Assembly (NCBI RefSeq): GCF_018812025.1
Contig: NC_063054.1
Span: 32,754,412 to 32,818,411 of the forward strand
Direction: 5' to 3'
DNA length: 64,000 bases
Source: Megalobrama amblycephala
Lineage: Eukaryota > Chordata > Actinopteri > Cypriniformes > Xenocyprididae
A program made the translations under genes and the position numbers. The notes beneath the pieces were generated by a model. It was not told the origin of the DNA. It ran no database searches and worked only from the letters and a program-made list of their open reading frames with translations. This document shows positions 1 to 13,390 of the stretch, one piece after another; position 1 is the stretch's first letter, and each line of letters opens with the position of its first letter.

Positions 1-807
1 AGATACGAAACAGAGTGGGTAGGTGTTATTTATTACCCCAACAACTGCAATGTCACAAATCAAGCACGGCAAATATTTAACTGCGATGACAGGTGCGTTA
101 ATAAATGGGAGGACCAAGGTTAGGCCACAGCATTACAGTAGTAGCATTGTAACCGGAGCGTTCACGAGGGTGCCGCTCCATTTACTGTCTCCTGAGCTGG
201 AGTAATTTACCTCGGTCCTGAAATCTTCCCACAAGGCCACTGGGCCTGATGAGAACTGCCCCTTCAGCTCAGACTGGCAGTAAATTGAGGGGAGGAAATA
301 GTCCTGGGCAGTTAAATAAAATCCAGTGGTTAAGTGGAAGAAGATTTAAATGCTCTACCGATCACAGAGTGGGAGGAATTTTTTTCCCTTGACACTTGCA
401 ATTCAACCATGAGTCATGGGAGGTTACAAGGATCTCTCCCTTCATCGTGGACACACCGTGTCATTACAGCTGAAAAAACACAAACCTGTGGTGCGACAGG
501 ACAAGGGATAATCAGACAAGAAAATGACACACTCCAGAATACAGTCAACGTGAAATCATGGGCGTTACGTCATGTAAACGCAGTCATAAAATAAGGTGTA
601 GCTGTCTAGATGGTTCTAACCTTTAAACAAAAGGTCACATATACATATACCATTTATCTTAATGTCTTTTATAAAAATATCATCTACAACAAAATAAATA
701 AATAAATAAAACTACATGTCATCATATAAACAACTAGTCAGTAATCACACTAATTAAAGGTTAACTCTAAATACACAAAACTTGCTTTGTTTTTAGACAG
801 ACATCAC

Positions 808-1328
808 TTGCAGTTCAGTGAGTCTGATTCAGTGACCACTCTGACAGATTCATTGAAGGATTCATCAGACTGATTCAAACCAGTGTTTTTGAAGATTCAA
901 TAAAGATGAAAGATTTAATTCTTGGGGATTTGAACAAACCCTTAAGGATCATGTGACGACTGGAATAATAGCTTCTGAAAATTCAGCTTTGCCGTCTGAG
1001 GAATAAATTCCATTTTAATATACATTCAAATAGAAAACAGTTATTTTAAATTGTAATGATATTTCACAGTATTACTGCTGTAACTGCATTTTATTACATT
1101 CTTTAGATTTATCATTAGAATACCATGCATTGATGAATCACGCATAAATAAAACATCATAATGATAATGATAACTTGCAGTTCAGTGAGTCTGAATCAGC
1201 GACCACTCTGATGGATTCAGTTAATTCAGTGAAGGATTCGTGAGACTGATTCAAACCAGTTTGTGAGTCTTTTTGAAGATCAATTTAAACATTAAAAGGT
1301 TTAATACTTAGACGGGGATTTAATCAAA
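808..1328. repeat. Direct repeat pair flanking a dispersed-repeat fragment
   Basis: About 130-150 bp at 808-938 is repeated with divergence at 1174-1328. Both copies begin with CTTGCAGTTCAGTGAGTCTG and share the GACTGATTCAAACCAGT segment and a GGGGATTT-AACAAAC-like end. The roughly 235 bp between them (about 939-1173) include a fragment of the dispersed family also seen at 1886-2206, recognisable by GGATCATGTGAC and the AAAATTCAGCTTTGCC core. Confidence 0.55.
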
Positions 1329-1809
1329 CTCAACTATAATAGTGCTAGCCTTAGCAAATACTAAAAAGCATTTAGTCTACCCCACAAAATTCTCTCCCAA
1401 AATACCAACTAGACAGGACCATGCCAGAGAATGTTGCCATCTATCTAAAGGGTGCACAGCGAGAACAACAGGGCCTGACAGAAACCAGTAATTGTTTTAC
1501 ACAGGACAACATTCAGTTCGGTCTAATAGCCCGAGCAAATGACAGCCAACTGGGACAAACACTCTCTATCCTAACTGTATAGACAAGTCAGGCACAAAAT
1601 GTGCTTTCTAAACCGGCCTTTACTGGTGGAATACATCCCAGTGGGGTCTGGGTGGTTTCTAGGTGATTGCTTATTGGTTCAAGTCAAAAGAGCCCACCCA
1701 CAAGTTTCCAAATTTGGCTTCTGAAATCTGATCGCTTAGATAAGATATAAAACTCTTCTCTTCAATAAGCTGCATTGATGATTTGAATCAATCCTTTGCA
1801 AACACACAC

Positions 1810-1811
<2 letters not shown>

Positions 1812-1849
<38 letters not shown>
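1812..1849. repeat. (AT)n microsatellite
   Basis: Uninterrupted TA/AT dinucleotide run. Confidence 0.95.
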
Positions 1850-1852
<3 letters not shown>

Positions 1853-1885
1853 TTATTTTATTTTTTTTTTTTATAAATGCTGTTC

Positions 1886-2206
1886 TTTTGAACTTTCTAT
1901 TCATCAAAGAATCCTGAAAAAATGTATCACAGTTTCCACAAACTTATTAAGCAGCACAACTCTTTTCAACATCGATAATAAATGTTTCTTGAGCAGTAAA
2001 TCAGTATATAGAAATGATTTCTGAAGGATCATGTGACACTGAAGACTGGAGAAATGATGCTGAAAATTCAGCTTTGCCATCACAGGAATAAATTACATTT
2101 TCTTATATACTCAAATAGAAAATAGTTATTTTAAACTGTAACAATATTCCATAATATTACTGTTTTTACTGTATTTTTGATTAAATAAATGGAGGCTTGG
2201 TGAGAC
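1886..2206 (+). repeat. Dispersed repeat family copy
   Basis: The core (GGATCATGTGACACTGAAG, then AATTCAGCTTTGCCATCAC) recurs at about 940-1080 and, inverted, at about 42280-42500. In two of the three places it adjoins an (AT)n run, so it is probably one element family that contains or attracts that microsatellite. Its class is not determined here. Confidence 0.6.
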
Positions 2207-3361
2207 TTTTCAAAAACAAAAACAAAACAAAAAAAATAGCTCCACTTGACTCTTCCTTTAACACTTAAGATTAGGGATTTTGAAAACACAAAAGTTCTTT
2301 TTGCATTTTGGAAAACCTATGGGACATGTGCAAACTCATAGATTTGACAGATCCAAAACAGTGTGTGTGGTTCTGTGTGATTGTGTGTGCGTGTGTGAGT
2401 GCATGCAAACAACAGTATCGGGTTGAACTAGTGACAAACACACACACACCAAGGCCTCTAAATTATGCAACAGCGTACAGTCCAATTACATTTGCCTTGA
2501 GCGGACTTTTACGGTAGGGAAAAATGTTTTTGCTGACGCATCCAATTATGACTGATTAATTCACAATTCATCACGAAGCAATGATTATCGTTCAGATTGC
2601 ATCCATATTTTCATTTCGAAGGCTTGGATTAGCAACATTAATACTCAGTATGTGACTAAACAGTGAAACTTTGCAAAGAGGTGAAACTCTAGCCTCATTT
2701 AAACTTTCATTACGGCCACACACTGGGGCGATGAGCTACTCCCTACAGTGAATGGATGCAATGACTAAACAGGAATTCAAGCCACACAACGAGGGTGTGC
2801 CTGCCGTTCACTTTAAATATTTTACAAACAAACAACACTGTTCATAAATGCCTCTCAAAAGCCAAACCAATCCAACAACTCCTTCCCTGCTTGTCCGTGG
2901 AAGCCAGACTGCTCGTTCCATATGGAAGTGATTTTTTCAAGCAGGATTTCCCCAAAGTTCACGCCAAGCACTACGCCACTCACCAGAACCAGACAGCGTA
3001 CAGAAGACCATCAGATACCGAGCCGACCGCACCCCCACACCTATAACCGCAAAACCACCCAGACGGACCGCAAACCTCATCTGTCCCTGCGTCTGCAGTC
3101 CGAGACGATGCTCACGTCATGCTTGTAACATTCATACGTGTGATTTCAGATTGGGCAGAGCAGGTTTCATAAACAGAAACAGATGAAGTGAAGACATCTG
3201 TGCAGGGAGGAGCTGCCTTTCATGTCGAAAGACGTTCTCTGGGGTCGAGAACGCTGTCTAGTTCAATAAACATCTAAGGGGTGGTGTTGTACTTGGAAAC
3301 TCTCTCCTGCAGAGGTCATCTCCCATACATGCATTGTCTACTTGTTACAATATTATTGCTC

Positions 3362-3470
3362 TCGGTAGGTAATGTCCCCCCCGGCTCGGGGCCCTGGCGG
3401 GGTGGAAAGCTACAACGGAAAGGCCCGGATGACTGCCAAACAAAGCACTTGCCCCGCTCAGGTACGGCTG
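3362..3470. other. GC-rich patch in afdn intron
   Basis: A short GC-rich stretch (CCCCCCCGGCTCGGGGCC and following) inside AT-rich intron DNA. It is not obviously repetitive in this window. It could be regulatory or simply a compositional outlier, and there is no direct evidence for function. Confidence 0.2.
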
Positions 3471-4970
3471 TTACAATGCAGAGAGAAAAAGATCTGCAAA
3501 TTCAGGCTGGATTTAACATTCAAAAAATGTTAATGGACTAAAACACAAGCGAAGATTGTTTATTGGCCTTAAGTTGGTCTGCATGGAATAAAAGTAGGAA
3601 ATTAAGGCAGAACTGATCAAAAGGATTGTCCTCATTATTAACTAGCCAATAATAGACTTTACGTCACAGCCTGACAAAAGCTCAATTTGCTACTTGCTAT
3701 TGCCAGTCGGTTGTGGATGGTGTTGTAAGTACTTTTGGAGAGAAGTACTTTATAAGTGTATACTTTTTTAAAAACTTGCCTAACATACTAAAACAATTTT
3801 TTCTAAAAATATATAAAACCTTGAAAGTTTCCAGACTGCTGTTCTTGTTTGTAGGTTTGCATAATTTCTGGGACTATATATCAACATGACAATAAAATAA
3901 ATAATAATTATTATTATCATAAAAAATTTTTTTAAATTAAGTTACTGTATTATTGTAACACTATTGTAATATTTCACTGTAAAATAAAATTGGATTATTC
4001 AAGAAAAATAACATAATAGTAATTATTTTATTTCACACTACATCTAAATTACAATAATATTTCAATCTTATTACAAGTTTGGAAAGAGGGTTGATGCATG
4101 TTGCTTTCCCATATGCAAGCAATAAGTGACCCAAACAAAGCACATGCAAAGATGAGCTCATGTGGAGCAACATTTACAGCAAACCGAGCTGCTCTGAGAC
4201 ACTGAATCACGACTGGATCATGAGCTGCTCAAGTGTAAAAGAACTCATTTTGATTAATCAGCTTCACGCAGCCCTACATATAGTTGTCACTGGAAACTTG
4301 CGTCACAAAAAGTTAGTACATTTTTCCTCAGTGAGATCGAGTAGATTCGGGAAACAGAACATCCTCTCTAAGCCCTGTGGTTCTTCCACATTAGTCTGGA
4401 CCATCAGTCATTAGACGTTTCCTGGGCTGTGATTTAGCAGAGCACTTTCAGACAGCAAGTAGCTGACAGGGCCGTCCCCATTCTCCGTCCCATGAGAGCA
4501 GGAGGCCTTTCTGCTGTAGTTGAACTCTCATTCCAGTGTTATCTTAAGGCCAGCACACACATACTCACAGGATGGCTGTGCTTATCTCCTCTGTCCAACA
4601 CAAACAGAGAGCTGACGCTGTGGTCATTTTCCCTCAACCCCTCTCAGCAGCCGAGCTCGCTCCCCATAATTCAGCAGAGATTACGAGCGCCGAGTTCCAA
4701 GCACGGGTTTTTTTACCCATATGCATGGTCAGATGTTTGTATGCACTAATTTTGAGGACAAATCCTGTAAAATACAGTGAAATGGATTTAAATACAAATG
4801 CATTAAACAGAGCAATACTACAAACTTATTCTTAGCCAAAAGCATCCTTAAATTAGGCAATACATTTAATAAAAATGTATTGAATTTTTAATAAAAGTCT
4901 GCAACCTAATGTAAGAAACTCCTGAATATATAATACTGATGTCAAAATTATTGCATGCACAAAACTTTCG

Positions 4971-5001
<31 letters not shown>

Positions 5002-5903
5002 GTTTAGTTTTAGTAAATACACCCATCTGCTGCTGAAAGAGGTCATATAGGATCAGCTATCAAAATTGCACAACAATGGCCATTTTCAGTGCAACACGCA
5101 TTACAACAACAGTGATATCAGCCAGTATGATACGGCCTGATTGTGCTCTGAGAAATCTGAAGTAATAATGCAGCCACTGCGCCGTACCATGAATCTTTTA
5201 ACGAGCTGTAATGATGTCATAGCCGCACATTCTATGATGCAACATTCCTCAGACCAACCAAATGTAAAGCTCTATTGTGCTGAACTAAGGACAGCAACAC
5301 TAAACCTCACAGTTTCCAAGAAAATATACAATCACGGTCGTACGGGGAGCGCGAATGAACCAACACAATGTGTAGTGAATGAACACCCTATTTCGACTGA
5401 GTGATGATGTTTAGACAATGAGTTTGACCTAAGGCTGGAACTCATTTTTTCTATTGATTATTAATCTATTGTTTATTTACTGAATAGTCTATTAATCCTT
5501 TGGTTAATGTATTCATAAATAATAACTAACTAATCTATGTATGAACTTTTACCTAATGATACTATTTATGACAAAAGATAAGGTTTATGCAGTGTAAGCC
5601 TAATTAGGAAAGGCGTTTCATCATTTTTTGGGATTTCAAGTAACAACTGCTTACAAATGTGAGTCCTGAAATGTTTTGTTCATTCAGAAGATTATAGTAG
5701 CTGCTTGAATAGGTTCATTCAGCTGTGTGATCAAACAGCTAAAGTCGCAACTGCATTCTAACTAACTATAGTGACTGTGCCAAACATGGCGGTGTAAATT
5801 TAACTGAAGTTTTACAATGATTGGCAACGCGTTTTTAAATAAATGAGTCCAATCGAGGTGCAAGTTCATCCATTAGATATTTTAAATAACCAACCACAGC
5901 ATT

Positions 5904-6815
5904 AAAGGGTTAGTTCACCCAAAAATGAAAATGATGTCATTAATGACTCACCCTCATGTCGTTCCAAACCCGTAAGACCTCCGTTCATCTACGGAACACA
6001 GTTTAAGATATTTTAGATTTAGTCCGAGAGCTTTCTGTCCATCCATTGAAAATGTATGTGCAGTATACTGTCCATGTCCATAAAGGTAATAAAAACATCA
6101 TCACAGTAGTCCATGTGACATCAGTGGGTTAGTTAGAAGTTTTTGAAGCATCAAAAATACATTTTGGTCCAAAAATAACAAAAACTACAACTTTATTCAG
6201 CATTGTATTCTCTTCCGGGTCTGTTGTTCATCCGGGTTCACGACTCGGGTTCAGTGAACCGCAGCGCACTGCTGACGTAAGACGCTGCTGACGTGTTATC
6301 TGGTGCGCCAGAGTTTCGTTTACAGTCTGAGGGAGACGCAAGCTGTATTCAAGCTATTTTTTTTAAATGGTGCGTAAGTGTGCATGTCGCTGATGTCCTA
6401 ATCGCCAAAAACAACAATGTAAAAGTGCATTACCAACGCCGACAGATGAAAGGATTCAATGGAATCAATTCAGTGGAATCAATTCAATGGAAAGGATTCC
6501 AGAAGAGAATACAATGCTGAATAAAGTCGCATTTTTTATTATTTTTGGACCAAAATCTATATAAGATGCTTCAAAAACTTCTAACTGACCCTCTGATGTC
6601 ACATGGACTACTTTGATGATGTTTTTATTACCTTTATGGACATGGACAGTATACCGTACATACATTTTCAATGGAGGGACTGAAAGCTCTCGGACTAAAT
6701 CTAAAATATCTTAAACTGTGTTCCGAAGATGAACGGAGGTCTTATGGGTTTGGAATGACATGAGGGTGAGTCATTAATGACATAATATTCATTTTTGGGT
6801 GAACTAATCCTTTAA
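5904..6815. mobile_element. Foldback MITE (GGGTTAGTTCACCCAAAAATG family)
   Basis: The left end TTAAAGGGTTAGTTCACCC mirrors the right end GGGTGAACTAATCCTTTAA. The arms continue as imperfect inverted repeats for about 280 bp on each side (near 5904-6185 and 6530-6815), leaving a GC-richer loop. TTAA is present at the left edge and TTTAA at the right. There is no transposase ORF, so it is non-autonomous. Many relatives occur in this window. Confidence 0.85.
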
Positions 6816-8598
6816 ATGCTTTGTAACCAGTTACAGAGAGTACGTTTGAGCCACGCGCATCACACCCACTGCAGTTCATATTAAACTGAATGCTGTGTGA
6901 ACACAGTCGTATTGAGCACAAAATATGGGACTGACAACCATATTCTAGTGCCGTGTAAAAAATTCACTATTATAGTCCAAACACTCATCGTTTTGAGGTA
7001 GGAGAACCCTGGGATGTTTTCTTTTCAGATGCTCCTGCATAGAAGTTGCGCTGCTGTGCTGTGGTATGCCATTTCAGTTTTACAAAGTGTGCAACGAATC
7101 AACGCATTCCATGGAAATCGGCTCATTTACATCATTGTTATTTCTTTTTGACCACACAGAAAATAAAACTGGCCCTGTATTTCACTGAATGAGTTGAAAG
7201 TGTGGAACATTCCAGAACAATAAAATGGAACATGGAATTTCCACTTGCTTAGTTATGAGAGTCCTTAATTATGAGAGAAAAAGGCTTATTCCCATCAACC
7301 TACTTATTTGACATTACGGCTAATCCCACCAACATTCAATTTTACTTTAATTATATTTGGATTAAATTTTAATCTGTATAAAAATATCTCCATCAAGGAC
7401 ATAGCAGCACAGTTAGAACACAATATTAAGAAATCATATATTTAGATAAGGCTTACATTAGTAACAGTACCATTTTATTGTTGTAATGGCAAGTAATGGC
7501 ACTACCACTTGATGCATAACTGCACCATGTCACCACCATGGTACTTTCTGTTACTGTAAGTATCAAAAAAAAAAAAAAAAAATGGCGAAAACAAGAACAG
7601 GCCTCATGAACGGTCAAGAGAACTTGGACAAGGCGTTCCAGCCTGCTCGCCAACTGAAAGAGAGTTTCACACTCATGGGAGGACACATGCGTAGTGTAAC
7701 AACAAAAGATGCATTCCAAAATGTGCAACACGCCACAAAATATTTGGCTAAGTTTTGAGGAACATTTGCACTTTAGAAATAGACTTTAGGAGGGTGTGAT
7801 GGGTCAAATTTCTCAACAACAATCACTCAAAACAATAAGAGATCAGAGATTTCTTCTGATCATTTGAGAAAAATTCTGCAAACCAAAAAAAAAAAAAAAA
7901 ATGTATATTCATGCCAAAAATTAGGATATTCAGTGAGTCTGAGAAATATAAATAGAGAATGAACTGAAATAAATGGGTCTGTCTGTGGTTCTAAATTGAT
8001 GATAAAGCATGTTGGAGAGAACAACACAAACAGACAAGTCAACAGCTCTGAAAAGCCGTCTGATCCTGTGAGGTCACCTGTGTGTGACTACGCACACATA
8101 CACACACACAAGGCCTGCGGGTCTGCGCACAAAGGGTGTTTGTTGGAGGGAATGATGGCCAATCAGGTCAGCCCTGGAGCGGCCACTGACTGACCATCGG
8201 GGCCTCCCGGGAGATTAATAGAGACTGACAGGCCAAGGCCAGGGCTGGGATCAGACCTCCCATTCTCAGGACATCCATCGAGTCTAACGACAGCCATTCA
8301 GCACTGTGACAATAAGGCAATTGTGTGCACAAACCACAGAACCACCTCACAAAAATAACAGGATCAAAGTCACTGGGTGGATGAAGGAAATCTAGGTGCC
8401 TTGATCTTGGATTATGTGTAGGGGTAACGCATTATATGCATTGCTACTTGTAGTCCATTTTATAACCAAAAAGATATGCAAGGCACTAATTCATGTTTGT
8501 AACAAGCTTGCTTAAATTAGGCCTGAAATTTGTGAAATTAACTAAATCAAAAGCTATATTTCTATCCACTTATTTTTATGTGAATTGTTTGGATATCA

Positions 8599-8629
<31 letters not shown>

Positions 8630-9273
8630 AATAAAAAAAACCCGCTGGATGGAAACACAAAGATGTGCATAAATTCTAAAAATGCCCATGAAAAAACCTA
8701 TGCGCAGATCATTTTGGATGGATACATTTCCTGAATACTAAAGTCAACTCACGTGACTTCAACAGAGAAGTCAAAAGAATGTGATTGGATAACTGGATGA
8801 CATCATCTCACATGACCGCGTTCCCAAACACCAGGCATCCGCTTCTGAATTCAAGATAACTTGACAACGTTTATTGTGTTTCATCTGTGCGCAAGTTATT
8901 TATGATTTAGGAATAAAGAGCAACAGTGGCTTCCCCGATTGCAGCAACTTCCATTTTTATTACAAATATTTTGTGCTAATTTCCCAGGAAGTGATGATTT
9001 TCTTTTCGTAAACACACAGGAAGGAAGCGGTGCTTTATTCGTGCAATATCCCAATTTTGCAAATTTGCGATTTTGGATGGAAATATAATCCAAAAGTCAC
9101 ATTCCACTGTAAGTTAAAAACACATTTTTTTTAAAAGTAGTTAAAAAAAAATTTCATAGTTAAAAACATAAAATCTATTTACTTTTTGCTATATTATATT
9201 CTTATAATATAAACATTTCCATTACGGAAAAACAAAGCAGTTAAAATTGCTGTTATCATACATTTCGAAAAAA

Positions 9274-9387
9274 GTCATTCTCCTTTGCTATTTACGTTCA
9301 GCTCTTCCAGGTTCTACATCAGAACTCAGTATTGGCCGACACTGTAGAACCTGGAAGAGCTGAACGTAAATAGCAAAGGAGAATGAC
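9274..9387. repeat. Perfect 45-bp inverted repeat (hairpin) in a MITE remnant
   Basis: Arm 9274-9318 is the exact reverse complement of arm 9343-9387, with a 24-bp spacer. The following DNA (to about 9600) matches the right half of the TTCACCC foldback family, including the TATCTTAA-TTGTGTTCCGAAGAT segment. The hairpin is therefore probably the loop-side core of a decayed copy. Confidence 0.85.
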
Positions 9388-12185
9388 GGCAGAAAAGAAA
9401 TTGTTGAATAAAAGTAATTATTTTTGTTTTGTTTTTGCACACAAAATGTATTCTCGTCGCTTCACGTGGATTATTTTAATTATGTCTTTACTACCTTTCT
9501 GGGCCTTGAATGTGGTACTTGCATTGCTTTCTATGGAGGACAAAAAACCAAAAATATCTTAACTTGTGTTCCGAAGATCTTACATAACTGAAACATAAAA
9601 ACTGCAAGTAGTACTGATATTTTTATATAAACAATAACTTTAATGTGATTAATGAAAAATTAAAGAATACTCATTTATAAATCAATTATCAAAATAGCTG
9701 CAGCCCTACTTCATAAAAGTTGACACCCATTCTAATTCTCTGTTGACAACCTCTCATGCTGAACTTGCACAACAGAGCCGATTAGCTGTTTTCAGCACGT
9801 AGCTGGGAAATGAAAAGCTGTCCTGCTGGAGGGAGGGTGAAGCACATGTGTGTGCGAGTGGAATGCAGTCTCTGTACGAGGAGGAGAGCAAGAGAGTGGA
9901 ATACAATGATTTCGATAGGAACCCCACCCTCTGCACCACGTGAGGCCACTTGTTATGATTCAACACGCAGCCTTTGCACACAAGCTCAGTCAACGGCTGC
10001 AGGTTCAGAGAAAAACACCAGCCACAGTCGACAAAAAGCTCAACAAAACCTGAACCGGTCACAGAACTTAATGTAGTTTCTGCAGGAAATCACAGAGATT
10101 TATAAACCCTGATTTCTACATAAAAAGATTCTGAATAATAAATGAACGCCAAATGACTTTAGAATGGATCAGAACTCGCAGTATATCTAGGGAATTGCTA
10201 AACATGGATATTTTAACAACCTCAGGAAATCTTGTAGCTTTTAGTCCATGCTAGTAAATTCCTAAAAGTTCACAAAAAGACAAGTCTATATTAATTATGT
10301 TCTGGCAAAATGGACCAAAAATATTTAAACACATTTTAACGTTTTAATGCTTTACATCCTTTCCCATTCATCAAATGTTTGCAAAGGAAGTTGATTGAAT
10401 TTACACATTTTAAAAGTGTCTTCATCGCTTTTATTCATGGTACAAGCTGTCAAATGTGATTTTTGTAATGTGTTAATGCTATTGGCAATTTTAAATGAAA
10501 ATATCTCACACTTACTTTCCTGTTTTAACAGGAAATACGCCAACACGGGGGGGGGGGATCTCTAACCATTTTATGGGAGTTTTATGTTGAGATAAGAGAC
10601 AGTTCAAAGACAAAAAATAAAAGACGGAAAAAGTACAGATACTCTTGATGATGTCCCCAAAAGTGCATTATAATCCCCTCAGATTAGGGAACTATGGATT
10701 AGAATTTTTAAGTTATTGCTGAGGGAAAGCTTGTGAGTTTTATATCTACACAATTACAGTGCAGACAGCAGTACATTTTTTCTCACAAAAAAAAAAAAGA
10801 AAAAAAAAAAAAAAAAAAAAATTGCAGGCTCAGACTGTGCATTTATAAAAAAAAAAAAATAATAAAATCACCATGGAGATGATTTCCCAGAGAGCCACAA
10901 TATGTTGAGGTGACAAGCCTCATAATTTCTAATACGACATTTTCATACCCAACAAAAAGTTGCATCTTTTAGCTTGTGAACCTCATTAACACAAAGACTT
11001 GAGTCTCAGATGAACTGAGAAATCAGAATTAAAGTTCATATAATGCAGTATGCAAGTAAGCAGCACTGTGTCCTAATGCAAAGCTTGTTCTGCAAAGAGG
11101 TCGCATCTAATGTTCTCTAATATTACAGAGTTTAACATTACAGAAGATGACGGTTTGTACACGAGAACACTATTATGCTTACAAATGCTACATAGCCACT
11201 GCCTCCATTAACAGTTATTTATCAGTAAATGTGTGTGCAAAAAAAATACTGTCAACAAGTGTAAACGGTGACTACATTTATAAATACATTCAGTTAAAAT
11301 GCTTCAACCATGAGCAAGAGCAAGTCTGTATACGCAAAATATTTTCTCATGTCCACAAGTGACACTGAACTATCACCTGCTGGGAATAGCCAATCAGGTT
11401 AAGCGAAGATAATACTAGCATGGGAAACCTGATTTGATTACTGTTTCACATCACCTTTACCCTGAGCTACACATTCTTAGTCAAATACGCTGACTGCGTA
11501 CATACTCTTCAATCTCTTCAAACCAATTTTGTTGCACAAAAACTAGAGATTGATGAATATTGATTTGTTTTATGCTTAATTGTCTGATAAACAACATGCA
11601 GAACTGATATTTAATCATTTCTGCTTTTAGACACTAATATCTAAATCATTCATCATTAGCTTCTGCTTTACTTGACTAATACTTAGGGCATTAGGGTATT
11701 CACTGTCTAAAATATACAGTTGTCTGTACCAATACCAGTAAAAATTTGCGGGTTTCAATACCAATTTCAGTACCAGAGCAAAAAACTGTTAAATTAAGAA
11801 ACGTAATTAAGAAAGAAAAAAAAAAAATTGTTGTCTCGTTTTTGTCTTATCCGTTGGTTATCACCGTCAATCATCTCGATTTCCGTTTCAATTGCGCATT
11901 TAAATACGGTTGTCAATCCAGAAATTGCAGTGTACCTAGCAGCATGAAACAAAACTTGTATTCAGACTGTGAATGGGTAATATACAGAAAGCAAGAGAAA
12001 AGCCTCTCTTTATAATCACTAAGGCTGTCAATCTCTAAAGCACAAGCTCACTGAATCTCCCTGAACTCCCATTAAAAAGCTGTCTTAACTGTACAATAAA
12101 TCTCTTATTTACAACGCATTTACACATTGTTGGTTATAATGAAAAGATTCATTAGTGTGCGGCTTGCATTGAACAAAACAAAACA

Positions 12186-13390
12186 TAGGGGTGCACCGAT
12201 CCGATGCTCAGATCGGGTATCGGCTCCGATACTGCCATTTTTGCCGGATCGGGTATCAGCCGGATAGCCGATCAAAAGACGATATTGTGTGTGTACCATT
12301 CTGTGTTATTGTTAAGCTCCACAAAAGGCACAAAAAAAGCATTATAAAAGTTTCCGTGCACTATATTCCAAGTGTTCTGAAGCCATTCCATAGTTTAATT
12401 TGAGGTACAGATAAATATTTAAGTCGTTAAATTAAAGTTCATGTAAATGCCTCCCTCCGCTGCGGCTGTCAGTCATTCTCCATTCACCATTCAGACTGCG
12501 TGTCGCATTCAGTTACGACAGTCAACACAATAAAACTCCCTCCAAAATGAATCAATGTTTATATTATTATACTTCATCTGTAGACAATGATACCGGTACT
12601 ACAATATGCATCAATTAGGGCTGGGCGATATATCGCATGAGATTGTCACGCGCCTTCGATAATGAACGCGATATTGCGTAGCTTGTCAGTGATCTACGGC
12701 TCTGTCTATTAAATGCCGCTCCATTTGAAAGCAGGTGATGGCGATTTAGCGGTAATCAGGGAACCGGCTTTACTGACGAAATGCGCGTGACAATCGCATG
12801 CGATATATCGCCCAGCCCTAGCATCAATATCTCTTCACTTTATGCTTTGAACTTTTCAGTGCAGTGCGCTGCCGCTGCGCGCTGTGACTCCATGATGCTT
12901 CAAGCACATCATTCTGCACATGGAATGCGCATAAGCACTTTGTGCTTTGATAAATTTAAAAGAAGTGTCTTTTAATTTTATAGTATAGCCTATTTTTATA
13001 TATAAATATATTTAATTTATGTCATGTATCACTCAAACATTCATGAAAAACAAGCCATAAGTCATGGATGAAGGAATCAGCTGGACTCCTGTTTATTTTG
13101 AATGTCTACAAAGCCAGTGAAGCTATTGGTTTATTTACAGTTGTTGCACTGATGCACAATTATTTAATAAATAATTCACTACATTTGTGTCTGTTATTTT
13201 GTTTTACAAAGTTAGAAAAGTAATGTTTAAGTCAAGCCTGATCCCAGTCTCTTTCACACAGTGAGGCATAAAGTTTATTAGGTAATTCAGCACTTTTTTT
13301 ACTTGAATATCGGATCGGTATCGGCCGATACTGAATCCCAGGTATCAGAATCGGTATCGGAAGCGAAAAAGGCGGATTGGTGCATCCCTA
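12186..13390. mobile_element. hAT-like non-autonomous DNA transposon
   Basis: The ends are TAGGGGTGCACCGATC and, inverted, GATTGGTGCATCCCTA. The subterminal TATCGG-rich stretches (ATCGGGTATCGG / CGGTATCGGAAG) are also inverted. The flanking CAAAACA is duplicated on both sides (7 bp, plus an ambiguous base). The 1,205 bp contain no transposase-like ORF. A second element is nested at 12616-12820. Confidence 0.85.
12616..12820. mobile_element. 205-bp hAT-type MITE nested in the larger element
   Basis: The terminal inverted repeat starts TAGGGCTGGGCGATATATCG and ends with its complement. A perfect 8-bp target duplication GCATCAAT lies at 12608-12615 and 12821-12828. A longer, right-truncated relative is at 50386-50636. 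Confidence 0.92.
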
